From: an uncultured bacterium
Lineage (GTDB): Bacteria; Bacillota; Clostridia; Lachnospirales; Lachnospiraceae
DNA length: 64,000 nt
Direction: 5' to 3'
NCBI GenBank assembly: GCA_948467735.1
Contig: CAOKFN010000024.1
Span: forward strand, 3,476-67,475
This document shows, one piece after another, positions 1 to 8,425 of this stretch. Made by a program: the position numbers and the translations under genes. Numbering within the stretch: the stretch's first letter is position 1; the number at the start of each line of letters is the position of its first letter. Under the pieces are notes generated by a model. It did no database searches and was not told the DNA's origin. It saw only the letters and a list, made by a program, of their open reading frames with translations.

Positions 1-583
1 CCTTTTTCAGCTTCTCCATGACGTCTCCCCGCTTCTCCTCGAAGCTCCTGCCCGCAAGGGCCTCGTCGATCAAAAATACCTTTCCTGCGGGAAATTCCGG
101 TCTGTCCGTCCAAATTTCATCCGCCAAATCCTTATCATAACTAAAACGGATTTCCTTATCGGCCAGCGCCTTCTCATAGGATATTCCCGCCTTGGCGGAA
201 ATCACTCTGCCGTCGAAGCCAAGGGTCTGTCCCTGCTTCATTTCCTTCTGTAAGAATTCCTTGATTGTGGGAACCCCCTCGTCCTGCATACGGAACAGGG
301 TAACGCCCGTCCCTTCCAGTTCGCGCTCCGCCTGAATAAAATACCGGCCGTCCGTCCACAGCCCCGCCCCCTCCTGCCAGACCAAAAGCGTTCCGTTAGA
401 GCCGGTAAAATTACAGAAATACTCCCTTACCTTAAAATAGTCATTTACATATTCCGAGTTGTGGAAATCCGCAGTGGGAATCATATAATAATCGATTTCC
501 TCCGCTTCCATCGTACTGCGAAGCGCCCGCAGACGCTCCTTATGAATGTTTCCCTTCCCCATTGTCTCGTTATCCTGAACCAT
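1..583 (-). CDS. Xaa-Pro aminopeptidase, N-terminal part (runs off the window)
   Basis: The first 194 codons of an M24-family aminopeptidase P that continues beyond base 1. The visible part is the creatinase-like N-terminal domain: it opens with MVQDNETMGKGNIHKERL, then the typical stretches 'YMIPTADFHNSEYV', 'FTGSNGTLLVW' and 'LWTDGRYFIQAE'. The metal-binding catalytic domain lies outside the window. The enzyme removes an N-terminal residue preceding proline in the cytoplasm. The family is identified with confidence from these motifs; completeness and activity cannot be judged. The gene lies alone, about 140 bp from the next minus-strand gene. Confidence 0.88.
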   Translation of the reverse strand, partial: MVQDNETMGKGNIHKERLRALRSTMEAEEIDYYMIPTADFHNSEYVNDYFKVREYFCNFTGSNGTLLVWQEGAGLWTDGRYFIQAERELEGTGVTLFRMQDEGVPTIKEFLQKEMKQGQTLGFDGRVISAKAGISYEKALADKEIRFSYDKDLADEIWTDRPEFPAGKVFLIDEALAGRSFEEKRGDVMEKLKK

Positions 584-723
584 TATTTAAACACCTGCCT
601 TTTTGTAATAATTTCTCCTGCTTCCCACACCTGCCCCATGCCGCCTGCATGGAAAACGCTCCCTTCTAAAGATTCCTCATGCCGATATCCCGTCGCAGAC
701 CGCGCCCTCCCGAGGATCCAAAA

Positions 724-1125
724 TTATCGGTACGGATAGACATTCTCGACGTGAAAAATATGGTATTCCTCGGTTTTCTTTTCCCTCATCCGGCTTAAAA
801 AATGACTTGAAAAGTGTCCCTTCCAATCGAAATCGTAAAGGACGATGGCCGTGTTCACTCGGCGTTTCAGCTTATCCGTATATTTCGCTTTTAAGACCTC
901 GATCATTTTTTCCCCGAAGGGAAAATCCTTCAACAATTCTTCCGCCCGGTTGGTCTTTTTCTCGAAAAATCTTATTTCAATATGTCCGTTGAAATCGCCT
1001 TGAAGACAAAGCTCTTCCATAAACCGTTTTGGCTTTCCGTCCACTATCTTCATAAATTCTTCCGCCGCCTGCTGGGATTGAAAAATTCCGCCAAAGATTT
1101 CAAGCATATTTTTATCCAAACTCAT
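724..1125 (-). CDS. Imm22-like (DUF4284) protein, possible immunity protein
   Basis: A small acidic-basic protein of about 133 aa. The segments 'MLEIFGGIFQSQQAAEEF', 'HIEIRFFE', 'LLKDFPFGEKMIEVLKAKY' and 'NTAIVLYDFDWKG' resemble the Imm22/DUF4284 family, whose members are inferred immunity proteins of polymorphic toxin systems. I prefer the start at 1125 because GGGAGG lies 12 nt upstream. A longer frame to 1209 would overlap the neighbouring gene by 50 bp. No toxin gene is visible, so it would be an orphan immunity gene. The assignment is by pattern memory and is moderate. Confidence 0.5.
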   Translation of the reverse strand: MSLDKNMLEIFGGIFQSQQAAEEFMKIVDGKPKRFMEELCLQGDFNGHIEIRFFEKKTNRAEELLKDFPFGEKMIEVLKAKYTDKLKRRVNTAIVLYDFDWKGHFSSHFLSRMREKKTEEYHIFHVENVYPYR

Positions 1126-1159
1126 TCCGTCAATATTCCTCCCGCCATGGCTTATATGT

Positions 1160-1495
1160 CTATTCATCTTTTGGTCTGGGACCATTTGGGAGAGGCTTTC
1201 CGTTTTCATCTCGGTTAATAGGAGCAGCTTTCAGATGAAACTGTATACACCCGTCAGCACATGGTATATTCATTTCATATTTTTCTTTTTCACCTCTATA
1301 TGTAAAATCACCACCGCATCTAATAACTTCACACCATGTATATACTTGCATCATTGTTTTAGGACACATTCCGGCAGGACATTCATATGAAAAGACAAAT
1401 CTATCTCCTTTTTCCAATCCAAGCCGACAGTGCCCCGCTTTTCCCTCTATTGCCGTCAATTCAAACTGCCAATCTTCAGTACACCATTTTTGCAT
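1160..1495 (-). CDS. TIGR04076-like small Cys-containing protein
   Basis: A 111-aa protein with a good ribosome site (AGGAG, 9 nt before ATG). The order 'GHCRLGLEKGDRFVF', 'CPAGMCPKTMMQVYTW', 'GGDFTY' and 'IPCADGCIQFHLKA' matches the layout of the TIGR04076 family: a 'C..G..F.' segment, a P-x-G-x-C-x-x-A/T segment and a C-terminal 'CxDG' motif. The family's function is unknown to me. It ends 34 bp before the preferred start of the Imm22-like gene, so the two are probably co-transcribed. Confidence 0.55.
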   Translation of the reverse strand: MQKWCTEDWQFELTAIEGKAGHCRLGLEKGDRFVFSYECPAGMCPKTMMQVYTWCEVIRCGGDFTYRGEKEKYEMNIPCADGCIQFHLKAAPINRDENGKPLPNGPRPKDE

Positions 1496-1634
1496 ATCAA
1501 CAATCTCCTGTAATAAAAATCCTAATTGATATATTTGATTATTAAATCCTGATTTTCCATTTACAATGTATATTTATAAGTCATTTTCCATCAGGTACAT
1601 AATTCCGAAAAGGGAGTAATTTTACAACCTGATT

Positions 1635-2330
1635 TTAAACGGGTACGCTATTCCGAAAAGGGCGGGGAAATTCCCTGCACGCCTGAACCGCCTTCGACGT
1701 GCCCACCCGGTCGCAGCCTAAATTGAGGAACATTTCCAAATCCTCCAAATCGGATACGCCGCCCGCCGCCTTTATTTTCACGTCCGGCCCGATATATTTC
1801 CGAAACAGCTCCACATCCTCCCTGACGGCCCCGCCCGTGCCAAAGCCTGTGGAGGTCTTGATATAATCCGCTCCTCCGTCGGTGACGGCCCTGCACATGG
1901 CAGTCTTTTCTTCCTCCGTCAGGTAACAGGCCTCCACAATCACCTTCAAAATATGCTCCCCGCAGGCCTCCTTCAAAGTCCTGATTTCCTGTTCCACCTT
2001 ATCAAATTCACCGTTTTTCACATCGCCGATGTTAATCACCATATCAATCTCGTCGCAGCCGTCTTTCAGCGCCTGCCGCACTTCCGCCAGCTTCGCCTCC
2101 GTCACGCTGTAGCCTAACGGAAATCCCACCACCGTGCAGATCGTCAGCTGATTTCCAAAAGTGTCGCGAATTCTTTTCACATAGGACGGCGGGACGCACA
2201 CGCTGGCGGTATGAAATTCTATCGCTTCCTCGCAGAGCTTTTGAATATCCTCCCATGAAGCATAGGCCTTCAACAGCGTGTGATCCACCTTTCCCAGCAT
2301 TTCCTTTACGGAACGTTTCTCTTCCATCAT
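1635..2330 (-). CDS. deoC: Deoxyribose-phosphate aldolase
   Basis: A class I aldolase of 231 aa, the usual length. It splits 2-deoxyribose 5-phosphate into glyceraldehyde 3-phosphate and acetaldehyde in deoxynucleoside breakdown. The family motifs are all present: 'KVDHTLLKAYA' near the N-terminus, 'VVGFPLG', 'EIDMVINIG', the Schiff-base region 'LKVIVEAC', 'ADYIKTSTGFG' with the active-site lysine, and 'VKIKAAGG'. The start has AAAGGAG 6 nt before ATG; a second ATG follows directly. The C-terminus after 'GTSKAVQACREF' is short and irregular. No other deo genes are adjacent. Confidence 0.96.
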   Translation of the reverse strand: MMEEKRSVKEMLGKVDHTLLKAYASWEDIQKLCEEAIEFHTASVCVPPSYVKRIRDTFGNQLTICTVVGFPLGYSVTEAKLAEVRQALKDGCDEIDMVINIGDVKNGEFDKVEQEIRTLKEACGEHILKVIVEACYLTEEEKTAMCRAVTDGGADYIKTSTGFGTGGAVREDVELFRKYIGPDVKIKAAGGVSDLEDLEMFLNLGCDRVGTSKAVQACREFPRPFRNSVPV

Positions 2331-2344
2331 AGACTGCTCCTTTT

Positions 2345-2428
2345 CTGCCGCAGGGCTGCTCCTCTCTCACAGGAACTTCTGCGGTTCTGTCGCAGAACCG
2401 CTCCTCTCTCTTAGGAACTTCTGCATTT
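2345..2428. repeat. 42-bp tandem duplication upstream of deoC
   Basis: Two adjacent 42-bp copies (2345–2386 and 2387–2428) that share the stretches 'GCTCCTCTCTC' and 'AGGAACTTCTGC'. A perfect inverted repeat (GCGGTTCTG, 3-nt loop, CAGAACCGC) at 2381–2401 spans the junction. It lies in the thrC–deoC gap. There is no T-run after the stem, so it is not a convincing terminator. Function unknown. Confidence 0.7.
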
Positions 2429-2456
2429 TTATTATAAAAAATCGACTTCTCTCATA

Positions 2457-3944
2457 TCACATCCGCAGGAATTCCTTCACTACATCCTTCATCTGGTCCA
2501 CATCGCACTGCTTCTCATGCAGTACGGGGGCGGAGCGGATTTCTTCTATGGCGGCAGGCACCTTCACCTTCGCCAGCCCGGAAAGCTCGTCCACCAGCTC
2601 AAAATCCCCCATGGCGTCATACTTTGCATCAATGGCGTTCATCACGCTTCGGGTAAATTTAAACGGGCTGGCAGTGGAAGCGATAACGGTCTTTGTATGG
2701 TCTTTTGTCTCTTCCAGATACTTCCGGTAAACCGCCGAGGCCACCGCCGTATGGGGGTCGATCACATAGCCGCAGGTTCGGTACAGCCGATTGATTTCCG
2801 CCGCAGTCTCGCTCTCCGATGCGAAACCGCCGTAAAAATCTCCCAGATTCCGCTTCATTTCCTCCGTAATTTCATATTTCCCCTGACCGCCCAGCGCCGC
2901 CATCAATTCCCGATTCTTTTCGGCGTCATTTCCGGCGATACGGTAAATCAGCCTCTCCAGATTGCTTGAGATCAAAATATCCATGGAGGGAGAAGAGGTC
3001 AGCACAAACTCCCGGTTCCGGTCATAGGTTCCGGTGCGGAAAAAGTCGTAAAGCACCTTATTGTCATTGGAGGCGCAGATTAACCTGCCGATGGGCAGGC
3101 CCATATTTTTCGCATAGAAAGCCGCAAGGATATTGCCGAAATTGCCCGTGGGAACCACCACGTTCATGGGCTCCCCCTCCGCAATCTTCCCTTCTCTCAA
3201 AAGCCTCCCGTAAGCGTACACGTAATAGCATATCTGAGGCACCAGTCGGCCGATGTTGATGGAATTGGCGGAAGAAAATTGATACCCCTTCCCGTCCATC
3301 TCTCGAGCCAGAGCCTTGTCCGCAAAAAGCTTCTTTACCCCGGTCTGGGCGTCGTCGAAATTCCCGTGAATTCCCACCACCAGCGTATTGGCTCCCTTCT
3401 GAGTCACCATCTGCTTCTCCTGAATGGGGCTGACCCCGTCCTTGGGATAAAACACGATAATCCTCGTCCCCTCCACATCGGCAAATCCCGCCAGCGCGGC
3501 TTTTCCCGTATCCCCGGAGGTGGCGGTAAGAATGACGATCTCGTTTTTGACATGATTCTTACGGGCGGAAACCGTCATCAAATGGGGCAGAATGGACAAT
3601 GCCATGTCCTTGAAGGCTATGGTGGCCCCATGGAACAGCTCCAGATAATAAGCGCCGTCCGCCTCTACAAGCGGCGCAATCTGGGGCCTGTCGAATTTGG
3701 AATCGTAAGCTCTGTCAATGCAGCTTCTCAATTCTTCTTCCGTGAAATCCGTCAAATAGAGCTTCATCACTTCATACGCCGTCCCGCGGTAATCCATTTG
3801 GGACAGCTCCTCTAAGCTTTTGTCCAGCTTCGGGATGCATTCCGGCACATAAAGCCCGCCATCCTCCGATAAGCCTTTTAAAATCGCCTGTGAAGCCGTC
3901 ACCGGCTCCCCTTTTCCCCGGGTGCTTTTGTACAATATTTCCAT
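2457..3944 (-). CDS. thrC: Threonine synthase
   Basis: A PLP-dependent enzyme of 495 aa that converts O-phospho-L-homoserine to L-threonine in the cytoplasm. The N-terminus 'YKSTRGKGEPVTASQAIL' and 'LSEDGGLYVPE' are typical of the long-form ThrC. The PLP lysine is in 'FHGATIAFKDMAL', the phosphate-cradle region is 'TATSGDTGKAAL', and 'VVPTGNFGNILAAFYAK' is conserved. The start has AAAGGAG at 7 nt. It has its own consensus-like promoter and stands alone; no homoserine kinase or dehydrogenase gene is adjacent. Confidence 0.97.
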   Translation of the reverse strand: MEILYKSTRGKGEPVTASQAILKGLSEDGGLYVPECIPKLDKSLEELSQMDYRGTAYEVMKLYLTDFTEEELRSCIDRAYDSKFDRPQIAPLVEADGAYYLELFHGATIAFKDMALSILPHLMTVSARKNHVKNEIVILTATSGDTGKAALAGFADVEGTRIIVFYPKDGVSPIQEKQMVTQKGANTLVVGIHGNFDDAQTGVKKLFADKALAREMDGKGYQFSSANSINIGRLVPQICYYVYAYGRLLREGKIAEGEPMNVVVPTGNFGNILAAFYAKNMGLPIGRLICASNDNKVLYDFFRTGTYDRNREFVLTSSPSMDILISSNLERLIYRIAGNDAEKNRELMAALGGQGKYEITEEMKRNLGDFYGGFASESETAAEINRLYRTCGYVIDPHTAVASAVYRKYLEETKDHTKTVIASTASPFKFTRSVMNAIDAKYDAMGDFELVDELSGLAKVKVPAAIEEIRSAPVLHEKQCDVDQMKDVVKEFLRM

Positions 3945-3980
3945 AAAAAATCTCCTTTAACATTCTTTTCTTTTCGGGCA

Positions 3981-4009
3981 AGTATACCACAAATTATCGT
4001 TATATGCAA
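3981..4009 (-). promoter_or_regulatory. Sigma-A type promoter of thrC
   Basis: On the minus strand, TTGCAT (4004–4009), a 17-bp spacer and TATACT (3981–3986), followed about 37 nt later by the thrC start. The spacer ends in TGTGG, close to an extended −10. Confidence 0.75.
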
Positions 4010-4061
4010 GTCGGCTGAAAATAGCCCAGCGCAGAACCAATGATTTCTGCATCCTCCTGAA

Positions 4062-5186
4062 TCATACAATCCCCAGCTCATGAATTCTGCCATATACTCT
4101 CTCAAAAATATACTGATATTTCTTATACATTACGCTTTTTGATAAACGCATAAACTTCTCTTCGTAAAATATCATATTGGTATCCTTAATGTAACGATGA
4201 GCCAGCCCCCTTAAAGTATCCGCCGTGTTGAACATCTGGCTGAGAGTGTCCGCTGCGTCGCGCAGAAAATAATCGGCCGTAAGCGCACAGTTAAAATCAA
4301 ACAACGGCGCAAGCTGTTCAATCTCTCCCGTTTCATTGTTCATTAAAAAGCCGTAATTCTGTGTATGCCTGTCTGTATTTAACACAATATAATCCAATAC
4401 TGGTATGCTGGCAAACTTCATGCCCCAGCGTTTCATGCAGTACTGCGCAAAATCCATTCCACACCTTTTCACATACTCCATGACTTCCCACGCTTCCACA
4501 AAAGAATACTTTTCTCCTACGAAATTCTTGCAGATAGAGACAAGCGCTTCTCCGTCCACAGTATTTTTGGTATCGCTGACGTAAGCCACCGTGTCGATTC
4601 TATTCTTAAAACATCCCAGAATATCAGATGCAAGAACTTCCATTCTAGTATTTACATTATCTTGGTTTTTATCGGATTTTAGCAGATACAGATTATCACC
4701 CAGCCGAATCCAGCCCTTCCGGAACAATCCTTTCGTGGTCAGCTCCGGACAGATATTGCTTGTGGTGATGGTAGGATTTACCCCGCTCAAAGACAAATCT
4801 ATGATATCTCTCAGTTTATTCTGTCTGATATTCACATTGGCCCAATTCACATTTTCATTATCTTCCTTGATCCAATAACTATCCTGTATGGATACCCCTT
4901 TGCACTTGATACAAATATTAACCCTGTTATCAACGGAATCAATTTGAGGGATTTGAAATGCGGCGTATATCTGCTTCGCATTGTCCCTTGACAGAGACAG
5001 CACCCTGCTGCTCAGATAGCTCTTGACCTCCTGAATATTATGTAAAATATCCTTGTTGAACACCTGTCTTCTGAGATTTAACCTCAGATAATACGGGAGC
5101 AGATCCTCTCTGATGGTCTCTGCAATAAAGTCCTCCAAATCAAAATACAATACTTTTGTATCTTTTAACATCAAGTACATTTTCAT
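4062..5186 (-). CDS. HipA-fold Ser/Thr kinase-like protein
   Basis: A 374-aa protein. Its C-terminal half carries the HipA/CtkA-type kinase signature: 'VLDYIVLNTDRHTQNYGFL', with the catalytic N-T-D-R-H block, followed by 'LAPLFDFNCAL', with the metal-binding D-F motif. The N-terminal half is not recognisable. No separate HipB-like antitoxin is adjacent, so a classical HipBA pair is not supported. Stand-alone proteins of this fold are common in Clostridia and their substrates are mostly unknown. The ribosome site (AAAGG) fits ATG-3 (5180) better than ATG-1, so the true start may be 6 bp inside. Confidence 0.72.
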   Translation of the reverse strand: MKMYLMLKDTKVLYFDLEDFIAETIREDLLPYYLRLNLRRQVFNKDILHNIQEVKSYLSSRVLSLSRDNAKQIYAAFQIPQIDSVDNRVNICIKCKGVSIQDSYWIKEDNENVNWANVNIRQNKLRDIIDLSLSGVNPTITTSNICPELTTKGLFRKGWIRLGDNLYLLKSDKNQDNVNTRMEVLASDILGCFKNRIDTVAYVSDTKNTVDGEALVSICKNFVGEKYSFVEAWEVMEYVKRCGMDFAQYCMKRWGMKFASIPVLDYIVLNTDRHTQNYGFLMNNETGEIEQLAPLFDFNCALTADYFLRDAADTLSQMFNTADTLRGLAHRYIKDTNMIFYEEKFMRLSKSVMYKKYQYIFERVYGRIHELGIV

Positions 5187-5545
5187 CCACCTTTATAGTA
5201 ATATTTACGCCCCTGTCCGCCTTCCTGTCAAAACCGCCATATTTCAAACCGTCATTTCCACCGCCGGATTCCCTTTATGTCAAGCGCTGACGCTAACTCT
5301 TATATCGTATTATCTTTTATTATATCAGCCCGAATTCATTTTAACAACAACTTCTTATACCTCTGACATGACAAACACAAAAATATTTCCATCCCTCCGA
5401 TGTAACGGCCATGTCGTGTCTGAAAACTCATTCTCCCTGTCCGCACTCCCTAAAGTATCCGTTCCGTACATAATTTCCCGAAAATTCATGTGAACAGCCG
5501 GCTGGGGTTCGATTTGTCCAAATTCTCCCTCAAATCAGACAATTT
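5187..5545. other. Intergenic region, 359 bp, no gene seen
   Basis: It lies between the HipA-like gene and the SleB-like gene, both on the minus strand. Short open frames here have no ribosome sites or family resemblance. A TTGACA hexamer occurs on the minus strand at 5278–5283, upstream of the HipA-like gene, but no clear −10 follows at 16–18 bp. Confidence 0.5.
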
Positions 5546-6256
5546 CTACTTAAAAAACTCATGCCCTCCATGGACAAACAAATGGGTCAGGTTCTCGTCA
5601 AACCATTTCATCTTATTCTTGTCCGCGGATTTTCTGGCGGCGAAATACAGCGCACCCTGAGAGATGTCCTCCCCTGTCAGGGCACGTCCCACGGCGCTGA
5701 TGGTCTCGTCGCTGATTTTCACCTGATAATAGCTGCCGTCGGAAACGGGTGAAAACTGTGCCGTCCCGTTTTCCATCTGGAATACTACCCCGGACACCGT
5801 ATCCGGAAATTCCTCGTCTTCCATCCGGTTCAGAACCACGTTTGCCACCAGAAGCTTCCCTTCCTCATCCTCAGTGCCCGCCTCTGCCTCCACAATCCGC
5901 AGGAGCGTCTCCAATTCATCGTCGGGCAGGTTATATATGTATTTTTGTTCCAAAAGGCAGTAATCTATGACCCTCTGTCCGGATATGGCCGTCTCCACAA
6001 TCCCCAGCCCGCTCTCTTGTCCGCCGGAAGCGGGCGGTTCTTCCTGCACCCATGCCTTTTCCCTCTCTTTGGCTTTCGCCTCCAGCTCCTGCAGCTCCAA
6101 TTTCAGCCTCTGGACCGGCTGAGAATATAATCTGACAACATCCACTCCCCTGACGCACAAAAAACACGCAAAAAACAAAAAGCTTCCCAATACCAGAAAA
6201 CTCACGGCTCTCCTATACATATTCCACCAATCCTTTCCCATACACCCGGTCCGCAT
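5546..6256 (-). CDS. Membrane-anchored SleB-like cell-wall hydrolase
   Basis: A 236-aa protein. One N-terminal membrane segment (about residues 15–37, rich in L/F/V) is followed by a coiled-coil-like charged stretch ('LKLELQELEAKAKEREKAW'). The C-terminal Hydrolase_2/SleB domain runs from about residue 105: 'ETLLRIVEAEAG', 'LLVANVVLNRM', 'TAQFSPVSDGSYY' and 'GALYFAARKSADKNKMKWF'. Enzymes of this family are lytic transglycosylases that cut muramic-delta-lactam cortex or ordinary peptidoglycan. The conserved catalytic glutamate is probably in 'RIVEAEAG'. It could be sporulation-linked or a general wall remodeller; no spoVA/ypeB neighbour helps decide. Confidence 0.85.
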   Translation of the reverse strand: MRTGCMGKDWWNMYRRAVSFLVLGSFLFFACFLCVRGVDVVRLYSQPVQRLKLELQELEAKAKEREKAWVQEEPPASGGQESGLGIVETAISGQRVIDYCLLEQKYIYNLPDDELETLLRIVEAEAGTEDEEGKLLVANVVLNRMEDEEFPDTVSGVVFQMENGTAQFSPVSDGSYYQVKISDETISAVGRALTGEDISQGALYFAARKSADKNKMKWFDENLTHLFVHGGHEFFK

Positions 6257-6399
6257 GATATTTTAAAACAGCACAAAATGTTCCCTACTGTTAAATTCGG
6301 CCCGCTGCCTGTCCGATATATCAAATATATGAAGTTTATCCCGAAAATATATCTAAAATGGAAGTATTTTTTATATTTGACATGCAGGGTAGGAGCAGT

Positions 6400-7230
6400 A
6401 TGAACAAAAAATCAACTGTGAAAGTGAAAAACAAAAACTTAAATCTTCCGGAAGGCGTCTTCTCCGCCGCAAAAAAAAGCGGGGAAGTGTATTATCGCGC
6501 CTCTCTGACTTATAAGAGCAAGCATATCAGTCTGGGCAGCTTCCCCACGGCCCAAGCCGCTCACGCCGCCTATCTGGAAGGGCTGCGCCTCCTGCGGAAT
6601 CCTGCCGTAGATGTGAATTCCTATCGGGAAGCTTCCCCTCTGGCATTTGAAAAATGGGTTTCTCTCCTGAATTTTCGGGACAATGGGCTGTATTCGGCCA
6701 ATCCTATCTATATGTCCCGGAAATTATTCTACTACTATTTATCCCCGTCCCATGTCCTGAAATTTGATCCGGACGATTTATTTTATTATGCCTCTCATAA
6801 AATCATGAGCCGGGGCGGTCATTATTTTGTAGCGGATCACGGCTCTCAGGTCAGCATTGTCACCAGATACGGCATCAGACCCTATGCCAGAGAAGGGCGG
6901 GATTTCCGTTTTATCAACGGGGATAGAAATGATTTCCGTCGCGAAAACTTGGAGATTGTAAATATTTACCATGGCGTTACCCGGGAACAGAAAAACGGAC
7001 AGTACCTCTATACTGTCCGCATCCATATCAAGGGAAATTATCTGGTAGGCCGTTATGACTCGGAGATAGAGGCCGCCATCGCTTATAATAAAGCGGCGGA
7101 CGTGCTGAAAAAAAACGGCGCCGCCAAAAATTTCCCGCAAAACTATATTGAAGATATCTCTCCCAGAAAATATGCGGAAATTTATACCTCGCTCCATATT
7201 TCCCAGCGCATCCTGAAATACCGTCCGTAG
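6400..7230 (+). CDS. AP2-domain / HNH-like DNA-binding protein
   Basis: A 276-aa protein, one of two clear plus-strand genes. It has two AP2-like units, at about residues 19–66 ('VYYRASLTYKSKHISLGSF' then 'AAHAAY') and 192–245 ('YLYTVRIHIKGNYLVGRYDS' then 'AAIAYNKAA'). Between them is an HNH-like strip, 'FRFINGDRNDFRRENLEIV', recalling the N-rich core of HNH homing endonucleases but without obvious catalytic histidines. I chose the start at 6400 because AGGAG lies just upstream; an upstream ATG at 6358 has no ribosome site. AP2 domains in bacteria mostly occur in mobile homing nucleases, so this is probably a domesticated or degenerate one. Function is unknown. Confidence 0.65.
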   Translation: MNKKSTVKVKNKNLNLPEGVFSAAKKSGEVYYRASLTYKSKHISLGSFPTAQAAHAAYLEGLRLLRNPAVDVNSYREASPLAFEKWVSLLNFRDNGLYSANPIYMSRKLFYYYLSPSHVLKFDPDDLFYYASHKIMSRGGHYFVADHGSQVSIVTRYGIRPYAREGRDFRFINGDRNDFRRENLEIVNIYHGVTREQKNGQYLYTVRIHIKGNYLVGRYDSEIEAAIAYNKAADVLKKNGAAKNFPQNYIEDISPRKYAEIYTSLHISQRILKYRP

Positions 7231-7242
7231 CAGTATCCCTTT

Positions 7243-8337
7243 CTATTTGTCCGCATAATTGATAAAACTAATATTCATGTTCACATTTCCCGAAATCCCG
7301 TCCACGGCTCCCTCGTAGTTATACTGCCACATGGTAAATTTATAGGGATAATCCGGAATATCCTCCGCCTGAGAAAGCCAAACGTCGTAAGCGGTAAGCT
7401 TCGACAGATCGATTTCCTTCAGCAGCCATTCCTTATTGCCATAAAGCATGGTTTTATATCCCGCGCCGGCAATGGTATCCATGAACGCCTTGGCAATATC
7501 GGTTTTCTGTTCTCTGGTCAGGGCGTCCGTTCTGGCCGTATCGTTGGGAATGAATTCCATATCATAAGCCACCGGATAAGTAATCTGATATCCCCCGAGA
7601 TTATCCAGAACCATCCTTGCCTCCTCAACAGCCTCATTCACCGTAATCGCCTGAGAAAAGAAATAGACCCCCACATCCAATCCGGCTTCCTGCGCCTGTT
7701 CCAGATTTTCCTTAAAATTCTCATCCAAAAGCAGCTGGCCCGTGCCATAGCCCCTGACACCTGCACGCAGCATGACGAAATCAATCCCCGCTTTTTTTAC
7801 TCTGGCAAAATCCACCGAATCCTGCTGTTTGGAAATATCCACCCCCGCAAAGGAAGTTTTCCGGCCGTTTTCGTAATATTTCATCAGATTGGACTGGCAC
7901 ACCAGCTTTGTAAAGTCAAAATCATGCTGGGGCAGATAGGGATTGATTAGAACCCATTCTTCCCTGTCATCCGCATATTTGATCAAGGTATGCTTTCCGT
8001 CCGTGGAAGGGTCTTCCACTGCCGGAGGGGCCTCCGTGGGGGCAGGCGTCTTTGTAGGTTCCGGATACATATCCCAGAAATCAAAGTCATCCGGGCTCAG
8101 GGTGCTGCCGGTCAAAAGCTCTTCAATATCCGTGCTGGTGGTGACAGAAGAAACCGCACCTCCCGACGCCTGTATGGAAGAATTCTGCTGGTTGTGATTC
8201 CTGCGGCTGTTGTTTTTGTCATTGATATACAGCACAGCAATCAAAATCACCACCACAAAAATTGTCACCGCAATCATGGCCGACACAATGGTTGACGTCA
8301 TACCGGAATGTTCATCATAATCATCGGGCATTCTCAC
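7243..8337 (-). CDS. Membrane-anchored GH25 lysozyme
   Basis: A 364-aa protein: a short cytoplasmic tail, one membrane segment (about residues 15–37), a Ser/Thr/Pro-rich linker ('EPTKTPAPTEAPPAVEDP') and a glycoside hydrolase family 25 domain from about residue 165. GH25 hallmarks are 'FAGVDISKQQDSVDFARV', 'GIDFVMLRAGVRGYG', 'GLDVGVYFFSQA', the acidic pair in 'YPVAYDMEF', and 'WLSQ' with 'FTMWQYNY' near the end. These enzymes cleave the MurNAc–GlcNAc bond of peptidoglycan outside the membrane. The first ATG and ATG-3 are both possible starts. It is separated from rnfB by 88 bp. Confidence 0.93.
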   Translation of the reverse strand: MRMPDDYDEHSGMTSTIVSAMIAVTIFVVVILIAVLYINDKNNSRRNHNQQNSSIQASGGAVSSVTTSTDIEELLTGSTLSPDDFDFWDMYPEPTKTPAPTEAPPAVEDPSTDGKHTLIKYADDREEWVLINPYLPQHDFDFTKLVCQSNLMKYYENGRKTSFAGVDISKQQDSVDFARVKKAGIDFVMLRAGVRGYGTGQLLLDENFKENLEQAQEAGLDVGVYFFSQAITVNEAVEEARMVLDNLGGYQITYPVAYDMEFIPNDTARTDALTREQKTDIAKAFMDTIAGAGYKTMLYGNKEWLLKEIDLSKLTAYDVWLSQAEDIPDYPYKFTMWQYNYEGAVDGISGNVNMNISFINYADK

Positions 8338-8425
8338 AAACGCTCTCCTCCTTTTTCTGTTTCCGCAGGCGGAAACTTATTTCTCTATTCTCGCATTCCC
8401 GTTTTCGCATACAGGAACTTTTATG

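Noticed and set aside
4062..5186. Complete HipBA toxin–antitoxin pair
   Set aside because: The kinase fold is present but there is no HTH antitoxin gene directly up- or downstream.
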